Assembly (NCBI GenBank): GCA_902806085.1 | Contig: CADCVH010000053.1 | Coordinates: 19,683 to 83,682, forward strand | Origin: an uncultured Rubrobacteraceae bacterium | GTDB taxonomy: Bacteria; Actinomycetota; Rubrobacteria; Rubrobacterales; Rubrobacteraceae | Length of the DNA stretch: 64,000 nt | Direction of reading: 5' to 3' | Shown: piece after piece, positions 42,397 to 50,316 of the stretch | Layout: each line of letters opens with the position of its first letter | Position numbering within the stretch: position 1 is the first letter of the stretch | Program-made: the position numbers and the translations under genes | The notes under the pieces: generated by a model | Told to the model about the DNA's origin: nothing | Seen by the model: only the letters and a program-made list of their open reading frames with translations | Database searches by the model: none

Positions 42397-42759
42397 CTAG
42401 ACCCTGGTCATCCTGTCGGTCAGGGAGTCGCCCTCTTTGCCGAGCAGGGCGCCGAGCTGCGAGAGCTTGCCGCCCACCCGTTCCCCGATCTCTACGCCCG
42501 CCACCTGCTCGACCTGATCTCCAAGCGACATCAGCAGCGCGCCGACGCTGACGGGGTCGAAGTCGGGGGAGCCCAACTGGTTCCGCAGATCCTCCAGGGT
42601 CTTCGCGACCGCTTCCAGATCCGGATCGCCCGAGGCCGCGAGCCTCTCCTGCCAGGCCTCTATCTGAGGCAACGCCGCCGCCACGCCCAGGCTCACCACC
42701 CCCTCTCCCAGGGACGCCAACGTCAGGTCGAGCGCGCCACCGATGTCGTTTTCCGCCAA
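42397..42759 (-). CDS. Hypothetical small helical protein
   Basis: A 120-residue soluble protein with Gly/Ala/Leu-rich amphipathic helices (GALDLTLASLGEGVVSLGVA, residues 8-27) and a second helical region with LGDQVEQVAGVEIGERVGGKLSQ (about 78-100). I do not recognise a family. TTG start at 42759 with GAGGAG 6 nt upstream; an upstream ATG is possible but unsupported. It precedes the SRPBCC gene by 14 bp and is probably cotranscribed with it. Confidence 0.68.
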   Translation of the reverse strand: MAENDIGGALDLTLASLGEGVVSLGVAAALPQIEAWQERLAASGDPDLEAVAKTLEDLRNQLGSPDFDPVSVGALLMSLGDQVEQVAGVEIGERVGGKLSQLGALLGKEGDSLTDRMTRV

Positions 42760-42849
42760 CGTAGTCTCCTCGCGAGTAGGGCCGTCGGGGAGCATTGTGC
42801 CCCGCGAGGCCGCCCGGAGACTGTGGCAGAGAACACCCGGCACGCACGT

Positions 42850-42879
42850 AAAAGGGCGGGGCCCATAAAGGCCCCGCCC
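42850..42879 (-). terminator. Rho-independent terminator
   Basis: GGGCGGGGCC (42854-42863) pairs with GGCCCCGCCC (42870-42879); on the minus strand the stem is followed by TTTTA (42853-42849). It ends the transcript of the gene at 42931. Confidence 0.85.
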
Positions 42880-42930
42880 TCCTCGGACGCCACGGATCTC
42901 GCGTCCCGTCGCCCGTATAGTCTACCCTCG

Positions 42931-43575
42931 TTAGGGCCGGCTGCGGCCGGTCTTCGCGCCCCAGAGGCCGCCCAGGGCCCCCCCGATAAACGGGACGAGC
43001 AACGCGAGGATGCCCGAGGTGGTCAGGATGGTGCCGAGGCCCTGCTGGGGGACCTGGTTCTGGACGCCGCCAGGTACCTGGGGCAGCGCGATGCCGGAGA
43101 GCTGGTCTATAAAGCTGGAGCCGACGATGGCGCCGACGATCGCGAGCAGCAGTATGATGAGCAGCGAGAGCACCGGCACCAGGATGCCGTGCTTGAGCCC
43201 GGAGCGGCTGGCGAGGCGGCCCGCCACGTAGCCTCCGATGAGGAAGGCCAGCAAGAGCGTCACGAGCAGCCCCACGAGGCCCGCGATGCCGCCCTCGGTT
43301 CCGCCCTGAACGCCCATGGCGCCGAGTATGCCGCCGACTATCGCGCCGACGATGCCGCTGAGGATCAAACCGGCCCCAAGGGCCGCGAGCCAGCCAAAGA
43401 TGACGCTGGGCCAGCTCGTCCCGCGATCTGCCTCCGCGTTCCGGCGGTCCGCCTCGCGGTCCTGACGCGCGTCGCCTACCCTGCGCGGCCCGGACTCCGA
43501 CCGACCCCCTCTGGAACGCACCTCGTTCTCGTCCACCCTCGGCGCGTTGGTGTTTCCTCTATCCCTGTCCGTCAT
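42931..43575 (-). CDS. Four-segment membrane protein with charged N-terminus
   Basis: A 214-residue protein. A highly charged, Arg/Asp/Asn-rich cytosolic N-terminus (1-52) is followed by four membrane segments rich in Gly and Leu, including glycine-zipper-like GAIVGGILGAMG. Resembles actinobacterial small-membrane proteins found with PRC-barrel/stress genes; no enzymatic motif. ATG at 43575 with AGGAGG 8 nt upstream. Followed by a strong terminator. The neighbour at 43690 is a PRC-barrel/DUF2382 protein. Confidence 0.78.
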   Translation of the reverse strand: MTDRDRGNTNAPRVDENEVRSRGGRSESGPRRVGDARQDREADRRNAEADRGTSWPSVIFGWLAALGAGLILSGIVGAIVGGILGAMGVQGGTEGGIAGLVGLLVTLLLAFLIGGYVAGRLASRSGLKHGILVPVLSLLIILLLAIVGAIVGSSFIDQLSGIALPQVPGGVQNQVPQQGLGTILTTSGILALLVPFIGGALGGLWGAKTGRSRP

Positions 43576-43689
43576 CCCTTGCCTCCTTGCTAAGACGATC
43601 CGAAAACTTGCCCGTATGCCTCTCGCCGTCATCCCCCACAAGTCGGGGCCGGCGAAGCGCCGGCCCCGACGGAACTGCGGGAGCTGTCG

Positions 43690-44529
43690 TTAGACGTCGC
43701 GGCGGCCCCGCTCGGTGGCGTCCTCCACGTCCACCTCCTCGCGGCGGACGTCCTCCTCCACCACCTCCGTGCCCTCCACCACGTCCTTGCGGACCCTGAC
43801 CTCCTCCTTGGCAACCGCCCTCTTGTCGACCACGACCTCCTCCTCGGTCACCGGCACCGACACCTCGTCCTCGCCTATCTGCGCCTCCGTGGCCTCACCC
43901 GAGACCGGAACCCGCTCCACGCTCACTTCCTCGTGCTTTACCGGAACCTCCATGCGCTCGCGGTCGGTCCTCACGCGCTTGCGCACCCTCATGGCGCCCG
44001 CCTCGCGCTCGCGGGTGCCGGCCCTGAGCTCCTCCTCGCTCCTCTGCACCCGCAGCTCGTCGCGGTCCTCCACGTCGGCGGCACCGGACGTGGCACCGGA
44101 CGTGGTACCGGTCGTGGCGCCGGTGGTCTCCGTGGTGGCCGTTTCGGTCTCGTCGTTGTAGTACCCGCCGTAGGAGCCGGAGGACTCGCCGGTCGTCGAG
44201 CGGGTGAGGCCGTAGTAGGAGTGGACCTCGCTCTCGTACTCGGGGGTGATCTCGCGGTCGTCGTCGAAGGCCGGACCGTTCTTGACGGTCTCCTTGTCCG
44301 CGGAGACGTTGATGGCGCTGTTGGCCTCGTCGACGGTGGCCATCTGCATCGGGATGAGGGTGGAGCTGGTGCCGAGGAAGCCCATCTTCACGCCGATGTA
44401 CTCGGGCTGGTCGCTCTCGTCGAGGAACAGGTCGTCGACCTTGCCGATCTTGGAGCCCGAGTTGTCGTAGACGGTGTAGCCCGCGTACTGGTCCTCTATC
44501 GCCGTGTATCCGTCGCTGCGATTCTCCAC
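43690..44529 (-). CDS. PRC-barrel and DUF2382 (YsnF/AvaK) stress protein
   Basis: A 279-residue acidic soluble protein. An N-terminal PRC-barrel (about 10-85; GYTVYDNSGSKIGKVDDLFLDE) is followed by a low-complexity Ser/Thr/Gly/Glu linker (about 110-155) and a C-terminal DUF2382 domain (about 155-265) made of charged strands such as RMEVPVKHEEVSVERVPV. The family is often induced by stress in actinobacteria; function unknown. GTG start with AAGGAG. A candidate sigma-B/F-like promoter is directly upstream. A second copy starts at 63959. Confidence 0.87.
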   Translation of the reverse strand: MENRSDGYTAIEDQYAGYTVYDNSGSKIGKVDDLFLDESDQPEYIGVKMGFLGTSSTLIPMQMATVDEANSAINVSADKETVKNGPAFDDDREITPEYESEVHSYYGLTRSTTGESSGSYGGYYNDETETATTETTGATTGTTSGATSGAADVEDRDELRVQRSEEELRAGTREREAGAMRVRKRVRTDRERMEVPVKHEEVSVERVPVSGEATEAQIGEDEVSVPVTEEEVVVDKRAVAKEEVRVRKDVVEGTEVVEEDVRREEVDVEDATERGRRDV

Positions 44530-44553
44530 AGTCTTTTCTCCTTCGTCCGTTGC

Positions 44554-44577
44554 CTACTCCACGTTTCTTCCTGAAAC
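44554..44577 (-). promoter_or_regulatory. Candidate general-stress sigma promoter
   Basis: GTTTCA (44572-44577) and GAGTAG (44554-44559) are 12 bp apart, loosely matching the GTTT-N-GGGTA pattern of sigma-B/F type promoters. The match is imperfect. Confidence 0.3.
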
Positions 44578-44732
44578 ACGCACAAAGTGCGCCGCGTCTG
44601 TGTCCGCCCCGGAAACTCCTTTCGCCAACTTACAACACGTTCGACATTGTGCTGTCCGATATCGTTACGTCTAGAGATTTGCATCTAAATATGGAAAAGT
44701 CAAGTGCTGTTCATAAAAGTACAGTAATGACC

Positions 44733-44741
44733 TGCTATTAT
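44733..44741 (+). promoter_or_regulatory. Extended -10 promoter
   Basis: TGcTATTAT (hexamer 44736-44741) lies about 36 nt before the ATG at 44778, inside an AT-richer stretch (about 44630-44760) that is unusual in this window. Confidence 0.5.
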
Positions 44742-44777
44742 CGGGGTGCGATCAGGCAAAGGGAAAAGCAGGAAGAG

Positions 44778-45536
44778 ATGAGTGGCGTTCCGGGCAAGAA
44801 GAAGGATTTGCTGGATGTGGCCGAGGTGGCCGCGTACCTGGGGGTAGGTTCCGTGACGGTCTACCGCTGGTGTCGGGAGGGGCGGCTGCCCTGTTTGAAG
44901 ATCGGGAAGTCGTGGCGCATCCGGCGCGAGGCGTTGGAGGGTTTTCTCAGTCGGGGGGAGCGTTCGATGACGCTCGTCGGGCAGTTGCGGGCGTACCTGA
45001 GGGTGCCTGACAGCGTGATCGCCATCGCCCAGACGCCCGAGTTGCTGCACGAGCTCGACGCGGCCTTTTTGCGGGTGGGGGAAGCGCGCGGCGGATTGCT
45101 GGTCAAGTTTCACGGCGGGGAGCCGACGTCCACCGGGGACGAGTTGCGGGAGGAGCTGGGGCGAGCCGGGCTCGCCGTAAACCGGTTGGAGAGACAGGGA
45201 CGCCTCATCTTTATCGACGAGAAGGACCCGGCCCTCCCGCGGGCCGGCGCCCTGCGGCGGTTGATCGAAGAGGAGGCGGAGAGCGGTCACACCATCTGGG
45301 CCACGTTCGACTGGACGCAGAAGGTGGACCTGGAGCAGGCGATGGCCCAGCAGGAGGTGTTGACGGAGCTCGCCAACGCCAACCAGCTCGTGATCAAGAC
45401 CGCCTTGTTGGAGCGGGTGGCCGACGGCTGGCCCGCCGAGGAGCAGCGTCGGGCGCAAAAGGCGCACGCGGGCCTGATCTGGCTCTCCGAGGCGGGCCTG
45501 TCCCTCAGCCGCGTCACGCCGCTGTCCCCAGGATGA
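44778..45536 (+). CDS. Excisionase-type HTH protein with MEDS-like sensor domain
   Basis: A 252-residue protein. The N-terminal MerR/excisionase HTH (about 8-62; LDVAEVAAYLGVGSVTVYRWCREG...WRIRREALEGFL) binds DNA. The rest (65-250) with GLLVKFHGG, GRLIFIDEKD, TIWATFDW and a C-terminal LSEAGLSLS resembles the MEDS/DcmR sensory domain, a degenerate RecA-like fold; this is a recollection, not a search. It therefore looks like a one-component regulator rather than a phage excisionase. Start ATG at 44778. It overlaps the next gene by 4 bp (ATGA). Confidence 0.75.
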   Translation: MSGVPGKKKDLLDVAEVAAYLGVGSVTVYRWCREGRLPCLKIGKSWRIRREALEGFLSRGERSMTLVGQLRAYLRVPDSVIAIAQTPELLHELDAAFLRVGEARGGLLVKFHGGEPTSTGDELREELGRAGLAVNRLERQGRLIFIDEKDPALPRAGALRRLIEEEAESGHTIWATFDWTQKVDLEQAMAQQEVLTELANANQLVIKTALLERVADGWPAEEQRRAQKAHAGLIWLSEAGLSLSRVTPLSPG

Positions 45537-45934
45537 GGAGGGGGGAGAAGTTGGCGGCGCGAGAGAACGATCCGGAAGCCCCGACGAGGTCGAAATATTG
45601 GCTGATCTCCGACCGGCTGGAGTCGGCGGGGGTGCTCGTACTCGACCTGGCGGGCCTCGGGAGGACCATGCCGGTTTTCAGCTTCCGGGAGGAGGCCGAG
45701 CTGTTCCTCGCGCTTGGTGGCCTCGGCGACGGTTGGCGGGCCGCGGAGGGCGAGGCCGGCGAGCTTCTGTCCCTCTTTTTCGGTCCCTGCGCGGACGTGG
45801 AGAACGTCGTGCTGGACCCGTTGCCCGCTATGCTCCTCGACAGCACCGCGGGCCTCGTGAGTTTGAGCCTGGGCCGCTTTATGGACCGTTTTCTCGGCGT
45901 TTCGGGGAACGGTTTCGCGCCGGAGGCGGGTTAA
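45533..45934 (+). CDS. Hypothetical protein coupled to the HTH regulator
   Basis: A 133-residue soluble protein with alternating hydrophobic strands and helices (GVLVLDLAG, MPVFSFREEAELFLALGG, VLDPLPAMLLDSTAGLVSL). I do not recognise a family. Its ATG overlaps the stop of the upstream regulator, so it is probably a functional partner, for instance a sensor or inhibitor. No membrane segment. Confidence 0.72.
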   Translation: MRRGEKLAARENDPEAPTRSKYWLISDRLESAGVLVLDLAGLGRTMPVFSFREEAELFLALGGLGDGWRAAEGEAGELLSLFFGPCADVENVVLDPLPAMLLDSTAGLVSLSLGRFMDRFLGVSGNGFAPEAG

Positions 45935-46002
45935 CCTTTTAACCAATACGCGCCGGGCGGCGTGCGATAATACCCGGGTCGCGGAGTTTAAGGGAGGCCT
46001 TT

Positions 46003-46170
46003 TTGACGTCGGAGTTGTGGCAGTTTGCGATCTTGATCGGGGCCTTCCTCGTGATCGCCTTGTTGTGGCTCTTTATCATCTACCTGCCGGGGCGCACCAT
46101 GGAGTACTCGCGGGCACGCCGGATGGAGACCCGCGATAGCGACCCCGGGACCACGGGGGACTCGGACTAG
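46003..46170 (+). CDS. 55-residue single-pass membrane protein
   Basis: TTG at 46003 with GGGAGG 5-6 nt upstream opens a short gene. The product starts MTSELWQ, has one membrane segment (about 8-29, Leu/Ile-rich) followed by LPGRTMEYSRARRMETRD and an acidic tail. A GATAAT -10 box lies at 45966-45971. Low-frequency small-protein calls are error-prone, but the clean ribosome site, membrane helix and charge pattern (positive after the helix) support it. Confidence 0.65.
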   Translation: MTSELWQFAILIGAFLVIALLWLFIIYLPGRTMEYSRARRMETRDSDPGTTGDSD

Positions 46171-46171
46171 G

Positions 46172-46600
46172 TCAGCCCGGCCCGCGCCTCGCGCGGAACG
46201 CCCGTTCCCTGCGACCGTCCACCGCCTCCCGCAGCAACCCGTCCAGGGGCTTGCCGGACTCCGAGTGCTCGTCCAGCACCTCGCTGAACTCGAGCACGCG
46301 GTCCCTGGTCCCGACCTCTCCCAAGAACTCGGCCGCCTCGCCCATCTCCATGCCTTCCCTGGCGGCGAACTCGCGCACCACGCGGTTCATCAGGTCCATG
46401 AGCAGGCGCCGCGCGCCCTCTTCGTCGAGGTCGGCCCGCCGGTCCGTCCGGCTCTCGTCGAACTGGCGGCCGAAGATGATGGCCGCCGAGACGATCCGGC
46501 GCCGGTCCTTCGGCGAAGCCTCCTCGCCCCAGGCCCGGCGCATGGTCTCTTCCTCTAGTTTCTCCAGGAGTTCGACGGCCGCGTCGTCGGTATCCGTCAT
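46172..46600 (-). CDS. Hypothetical acidic helical protein
   Basis: A 142-residue soluble protein of charged helices, rich in Glu, Arg and Asp, with a weak leucine periodicity but no clear coiled coil. I do not recognise a domain. ATG at 46600 with GAGAGGAGCGG upstream. Its stop lies only 1 bp beyond that of the convergent small membrane protein gene. Divergent from the VOC gene at 46676. Confidence 0.72.
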   Translation of the reverse strand: MTDTDDAAVELLEKLEEETMRRAWGEEASPKDRRRIVSAAIIFGRQFDESRTDRRADLDEEGARRLLMDLMNRVVREFAAREGMEMGEAAEFLGEVGTRDRVLEFSEVLDEHSESGKPLDGLLREAVDGRRERAFRARRGPG

Positions 46601-46675
46601 GGTCCCGCTCCTCTCGCCGACGGCGGGAACATGGTATCACCGGGTATCCCGGAGACCCGAAGCGGGAGGCGTTGC

Positions 46676-47413
46676 GTGGTAGTGCGGCTGGACCACCTGG
46701 TGATACTCGTCCAAGATCTGGAGAGGGCCGTCGAGGATTACGGGCGCCTGGGCTTCGGGGTGACGCCGGGCGGGGAGCACGCCGACGGCCTGACCCGCAA
46801 CGCGCTGGTGCCCTTCCGGGACGGCACCTACCTGGAGCTGGTGGCCTTTATCGACCCCGAGGACGGCAGGGACAACCTCTGGGGCTGGCGGGGGTTCCTG
46901 CCCCACGGAGGCCTGGTGGACTACTGCGCCGCCTCCGACGGGTTGGGGGAGGACGTCGGGAGGCTCCGGGGGCTCGGTTTCGAGGTTGACGGCCCTCACG
47001 ACGGCGGGAGGAGGCTCCCCGGCGGGGGGGAGATCCGGTGGCGCAGCGCCAGCATCGGCCAGGACGGGAGGGTGCTGCCGTTCCTGATCGAGGACGTTAC
47101 GCCGCGAGAGAGGCGCGTCCCCGGAGGGCCGGCCGCCGACCACCCCAACGGCGCGGCGGGCATCCTGCGTCTGGAGGTCACTGCCCCGGACCCGCGCGAA
47201 GCCGCCGAGCGCCTCGCGGCCCTGACAGGAACCTCGTCGGAGCCCCCCAAGCTCGGGGCCTGCGAGCTGTTCTTGGTGGCTCGGGAGGGGGAGCAGAGGG
47301 CCGGACCGGCGGCCGTAAGGCTCTCGGCGCTCGCGCCGGGCACCGCCGGGGGGCTGGATCCGGGGCTAGCCCACGGCGTTCGGTTCGCGCTAGCGCCGCA
47401 TGCCGAAAGCTGA
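46676..47413 (+). CDS. Glyoxalase-like (VOC) domain protein
   Basis: A 245-residue protein of the glyoxalase-like domain type. RLDHLVILVQDLERAVEDYGRLGFGVTPGG is the first beta-alpha-beta unit (residues 3-31), HADGLTRNALVPFRDGTYLELVAF follows with metal-type His/Glu, and a second half (about 150-240) completes a single paired module. Reaction unknown. GTG start at 46676 with GGGAGG upstream; the frame continues 15 codons upstream without support. Confidence 0.82.
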   Translation: MVVRLDHLVILVQDLERAVEDYGRLGFGVTPGGEHADGLTRNALVPFRDGTYLELVAFIDPEDGRDNLWGWRGFLPHGGLVDYCAASDGLGEDVGRLRGLGFEVDGPHDGGRRLPGGGEIRWRSASIGQDGRVLPFLIEDVTPRERRVPGGPAADHPNGAAGILRLEVTAPDPREAAERLAALTGTSSEPPKLGACELFLVAREGEQRAGPAAVRLSALAPGTAGGLDPGLAHGVRFALAPHAES

Positions 47414-47470
47414 CGGCTCCATCTCCTGTATCATTCGGCGGGACGGAACCTGCTAACGAGAGGGGAGAAC

Positions 47471-47680
47471 GTGAACGACTCGACCAAGCAGCGCGTGATC
47501 ACCATAGTGGCCGCCGGCATCGCCTACCTCCTAAGCTCGATGGTGACCAACCGCTTCATAGACATCCCCGAGCAGCGCGGCCTCAAGGACGACGCCCTCG
47601 AAGCCATACTCAAGGGCGCAACCACCGCCTCCTCGACCATCCTCGCCTCGATCCTCGTCCGACGGTTCTTCAGGGGCTAG
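47471..47680 (+). CDS. Small two-helix membrane-associated protein
   Basis: A 69-residue protein with a hydrophobic helix (about 8-25) and a second one near the C-terminus (about 50-64), separated by an acidic loop (DIPEQRGLKDD). No family recognised. GTG start with GAGGGGAG 4 nt upstream. It lies between the VOC and DUF4432 genes. Similar small proteins occur widely in actinobacteria. Confidence 0.65.
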   Translation: MNDSTKQRVITIVAAGIAYLLSSMVTNRFIDIPEQRGLKDDALEAILKGATTASSTILASILVRRFFRG

Positions 47681-47824
47681 GGCTCCCGGCTATCGCCGGC
47701 CAGCTTTTGGCGAGACCGAACATCCGGCAGGCGTCGGGCGCCGTCCTGGAGATCGGGCCCCCGCCATGACCGGTTTTATCGTCGGCAAGGCCCCCGGACC
47801 CGACGGCGCCTGGACGCCGCGCTG

Positions 47825-48925
47825 ATGCCCGACCTCTTCGGAGACGGCTACGGGCGCGGGGACTTGATGCGCCGCGTCGGGAGGTTGGACCAGGCCGCCG
47901 GTGTCCGGCTCGTCACTCTAGGCGACGGCGCCGAACGCGGCGTCAGGGTCCTGGAGTTCCGAACGGGCACCGGCTTTGCCTTCGACGTGATCGTGGACCG
48001 CGCCCTGGACGTCGGCCGCTGCGAGATCGGCGGACGTGCTCTGGGCTGGCTCTCCCCGGTCGGCTTCGCGGGCCCGTGGTACGACGAGCCCGAGGGCCTG
48101 GGTTTCCTGCGCAACTGGGGCGGCGGCCTGCTCACTACCGCCGGCCTCGACCACGCCCTGTTCATGGCCGAGGACACCGCCGAGCACTACCACTACCCCC
48201 CGAAGAAGACGGAGAGCCACGGCCTGCACGGGCGCGTCTCGAACGTCCCCGCCCGGCTCGTCGGCTACGGGGAGCGGTGGGACGGCGACGAATGCGTCCT
48301 CTGGGCCGAGGGCGAGGTCCGGCAGGCGGCGGTCTTTGGCGAGAACCTCGTGCTCCGGCGGCGCGTCGAGGCGAGGGTGGGGGAGTCGCGGCTCGAGGTA
48401 CACGACGAGGTCGAGAACGCCGGCTTCGACCCGACGCCCCACATGTACCTCTACCACGTCAACGTCGGCTGGCCCGTCGTGGACGAGGGCGCACAGCTGC
48501 TCGCGCCGGCACGGTCGGTCTCCCCGCGCGGCGACTACCCGGCCGAGGGCTACGAGAAGTTCCACGGCCCCGAAAAGGGCTACGTCGAGCGGGTCTTCGA
48601 GCACGACCTCGCCGCCGAGGGCGACGGAACCGTGCCGGTGGGCATAGCCAACCGCGAGCTGGGCCTCGGGTTCTACCAGCTCTACAGGCGAGACCAGCTC
48701 CCGCACCACTTCGTCTGGCGGATGCTCGGCGAGGGGACCTACGTCGTGGGCGTTGAGCCCGGCACCAACCGCGCCGCCGGCCGCCTCGACGCCAGGGAGC
48801 GCGGAGAGCTCATCGAGCTGGCTCCCGGGGAGAAACGCCTCTACGACCTCGAACTTGGCGCCCTCGACGGAGGAGAAGAGATAGAACGCTTCGCCTCCCG
48901 CGTCAGAGCCCTGCGCCCGGGGTAG
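47825..48925 (+). CDS. DUF4432/aldose 1-epimerase-fold protein
   Basis: A 366-residue beta-sandwich protein of the galactose-mutarotase superfamily. RALDVGRCEIGG, LSPVGFAGPWYDE, HGLHGRVSNVPA and LYHVNVGWPVVDEGAQ (central His) are typical of DUF4432. It likely converts or binds a sugar; substrate unknown. The last part (AGRLDARERGELIELAPGE) is family-like. No close operon partner. Start ATG at 47825. Confidence 0.85.
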   Translation: MPDLFGDGYGRGDLMRRVGRLDQAAGVRLVTLGDGAERGVRVLEFRTGTGFAFDVIVDRALDVGRCEIGGRALGWLSPVGFAGPWYDEPEGLGFLRNWGGGLLTTAGLDHALFMAEDTAEHYHYPPKKTESHGLHGRVSNVPARLVGYGERWDGDECVLWAEGEVRQAAVFGENLVLRRRVEARVGESRLEVHDEVENAGFDPTPHMYLYHVNVGWPVVDEGAQLLAPARSVSPRGDYPAEGYEKFHGPEKGYVERVFEHDLAAEGDGTVPVGIANRELGLGFYQLYRRDQLPHHFVWRMLGEGTYVVGVEPGTNRAAGRLDARERGELIELAPGEKRLYDLELGALDGGEEIERFASRVRALRPG

Positions 48926-49033
48926 AAGCGTATCGGGGAGGCTGGCTGTCGCGGGGAGGAAGGGTTCCTCCGCAGCGTAATAAGCTTGATAACACTCAGC
49001 CGAAACTGTCGGCGGCTACGCGGGAGGTCGGGT

Positions 49034-49474
49034 GTGGAAGGGGCGGATCGGCGGCCGCGGGCCGAGGCGGTGGACCTCGGGGGGATCTCCGCGGGCACCC
49101 TGGGGCCGGGGACGGTGTGGACGCAGCGTGAAGGACAGGACCTAAACGCCAACCTCGTCCGTTTCCCCCGGGGAGAGGGCGTCGGGGAGCACCTCAACGA
49201 TGAGGTCGACGTCATTTTTATAGGCGTGTCGGGCTCGGGGGTCGTGGAGGTGGACGGCCGGGAGCACACCCTCGGGGCCGGGGTCCTGATCCTCGCCCCC
49301 AAGGGGGCCAGGCGGGCCACCCGAAGCGCGTCCGAGGATTTCTCCTACCTCACCGTGCACAAGAGAAGGGGCCCGGTGCGCCTCCGCGCCGGCGAGAGAA
49401 AGCCGAACGCACGAAGCGCCACCCGGACCCCGGACGATCGTCACCAGGGGAGTGGCGGTTCAGGCTGGCTTTAG
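49034..49474 (+). CDS. Cupin domain protein
   Basis: A 146-residue protein with one cupin barrel (about 40-115). LNANLVRFPRGEGVGEHLNDEVDVIFIGVSG carries the first motif (a metal histidine at EHLN, others substituted) and LGAGVLILAPKGARRATRS the second. Metal ligands are partly lost, so it may be a binding or regulatory cupin. GTG start with GGGAGG. Its 3' end overlaps the convergent fghA gene by 15 bp. Confidence 0.78.
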   Translation: MEGADRRPRAEAVDLGGISAGTLGPGTVWTQREGQDLNANLVRFPRGEGVGEHLNDEVDVIFIGVSGSGVVEVDGREHTLGAGVLILAPKGARRATRSASEDFSYLTVHKRRGPVRLRAGERKPNARSATRTPDDRHQGSGGSGWL

Positions 49475-50314
49475 GGCCGCGGCGTGGTGGCGGATGTGGT
49501 CCTCCATAAAGGTGGAGATAAAGTAGTAAGAGTGGTCGTAGCCCTCGCGGCGGTTGAGGGTCAGCGGCTGGCCGGAGGCGGCGCAGGCCTCTTCGAGGGC
49601 CCCTGGACGGAGTTGCTCTTCGAGGAATCCGTCGGAGAGGCCCTGGTCCACGAGGATCTCGCGTCCGTCTGGGAAGGGGTGCTCGCGGACGAGCTCGCCC
49701 GCGTCGTAGGATCTCCGGGCCGCTCCGTCGTCCCCGAGGTAGCCGGCGAAGGCCTTCTCGCCCCAGGGGACGCGCGTCGGGGCCGAGATGGGGGCGAAGG
49801 CCGAGACGGAGCGGAAGAGGTCGGGGTTCTTGAGGGCGCAGACGAGGGCGCCGTGGCCGCCCATGGAGTGGCCGAAGACGCCGGCGGCGTCGGGCAGGGC
49901 CGGGAAGTTCTGCCCGACGACGGACGGCAGTTCTTGCGTGACGTAGGAGTACATCCTGTAGTGGCGGGACCAGGGCTCCGCGGTGGCGTCCACGTAGAAG
50001 CCGGCGCCGGTGCCGAAGTCCCAGTCTTCGTCCTCGCCGGGGACGTTGGCGTCCCTCGGGCTGGTGTCGGGGGAGACCAGCATCAGGCCGTGTTCGGCGG
50101 CGTGGCGTTGGGCGCCGCCCTTGATCATGAAGGTCTCCTCCGTGCAGGTCAGGCCGGCCAGGTAGTAGAGGACCGGGACGGGCCCGTTGGCGGCCTGGGG
50201 AGGCGTGTAGACGGCGAAGCGCATCCCGCCGTCGCACGCCTCCGAGTGGTGGCCGTAGAAGCCGGTCCGGCCGCCGAAGCTCGCGTGTTCGCCGCGGGTC
50301 TCTATGGTCGTCAT
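49460..50314 (-). CDS. fghA: S-formylglutathione hydrolase
   Basis: A 284-residue esterase-D-type alpha/beta hydrolase. YYLAGLTCTEETFM (oxyanion), FGHSMGGHGAL (Ser150), and YDHSYYF near the C-terminus (His) give the family, as does EDEDWDFGTGAGFYVDA. It splits S-formylglutathione to formate and glutathione, the last step of formaldehyde oxidation. It begins 2 bp after the stop of the dehydrogenase gene. Length fits the family. Confidence 0.92.
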   Translation of the reverse strand: MTTIETRGEHASFGGRTGFYGHHSEACDGGMRFAVYTPPQAANGPVPVLYYLAGLTCTEETFMIKGGAQRHAAEHGLMLVSPDTSPRDANVPGEDEDWDFGTGAGFYVDATAEPWSRHYRMYSYVTQELPSVVGQNFPALPDAAGVFGHSMGGHGALVCALKNPDLFRSVSAFAPISAPTRVPWGEKAFAGYLGDDGAARRSYDAGELVREHPFPDGREILVDQGLSDGFLEEQLRPGALEEACAASGQPLTLNRREGYDHSYYFISTFMEDHIRHHAAALKPA

Positions 50315-50316
50315 AC

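Noticed and set aside
44778..45536. Phage or integrative-element excisionase
   Set aside because: The HTH is of that type but is fused to a large sensor-like domain and no integrase or attachment site is nearby.
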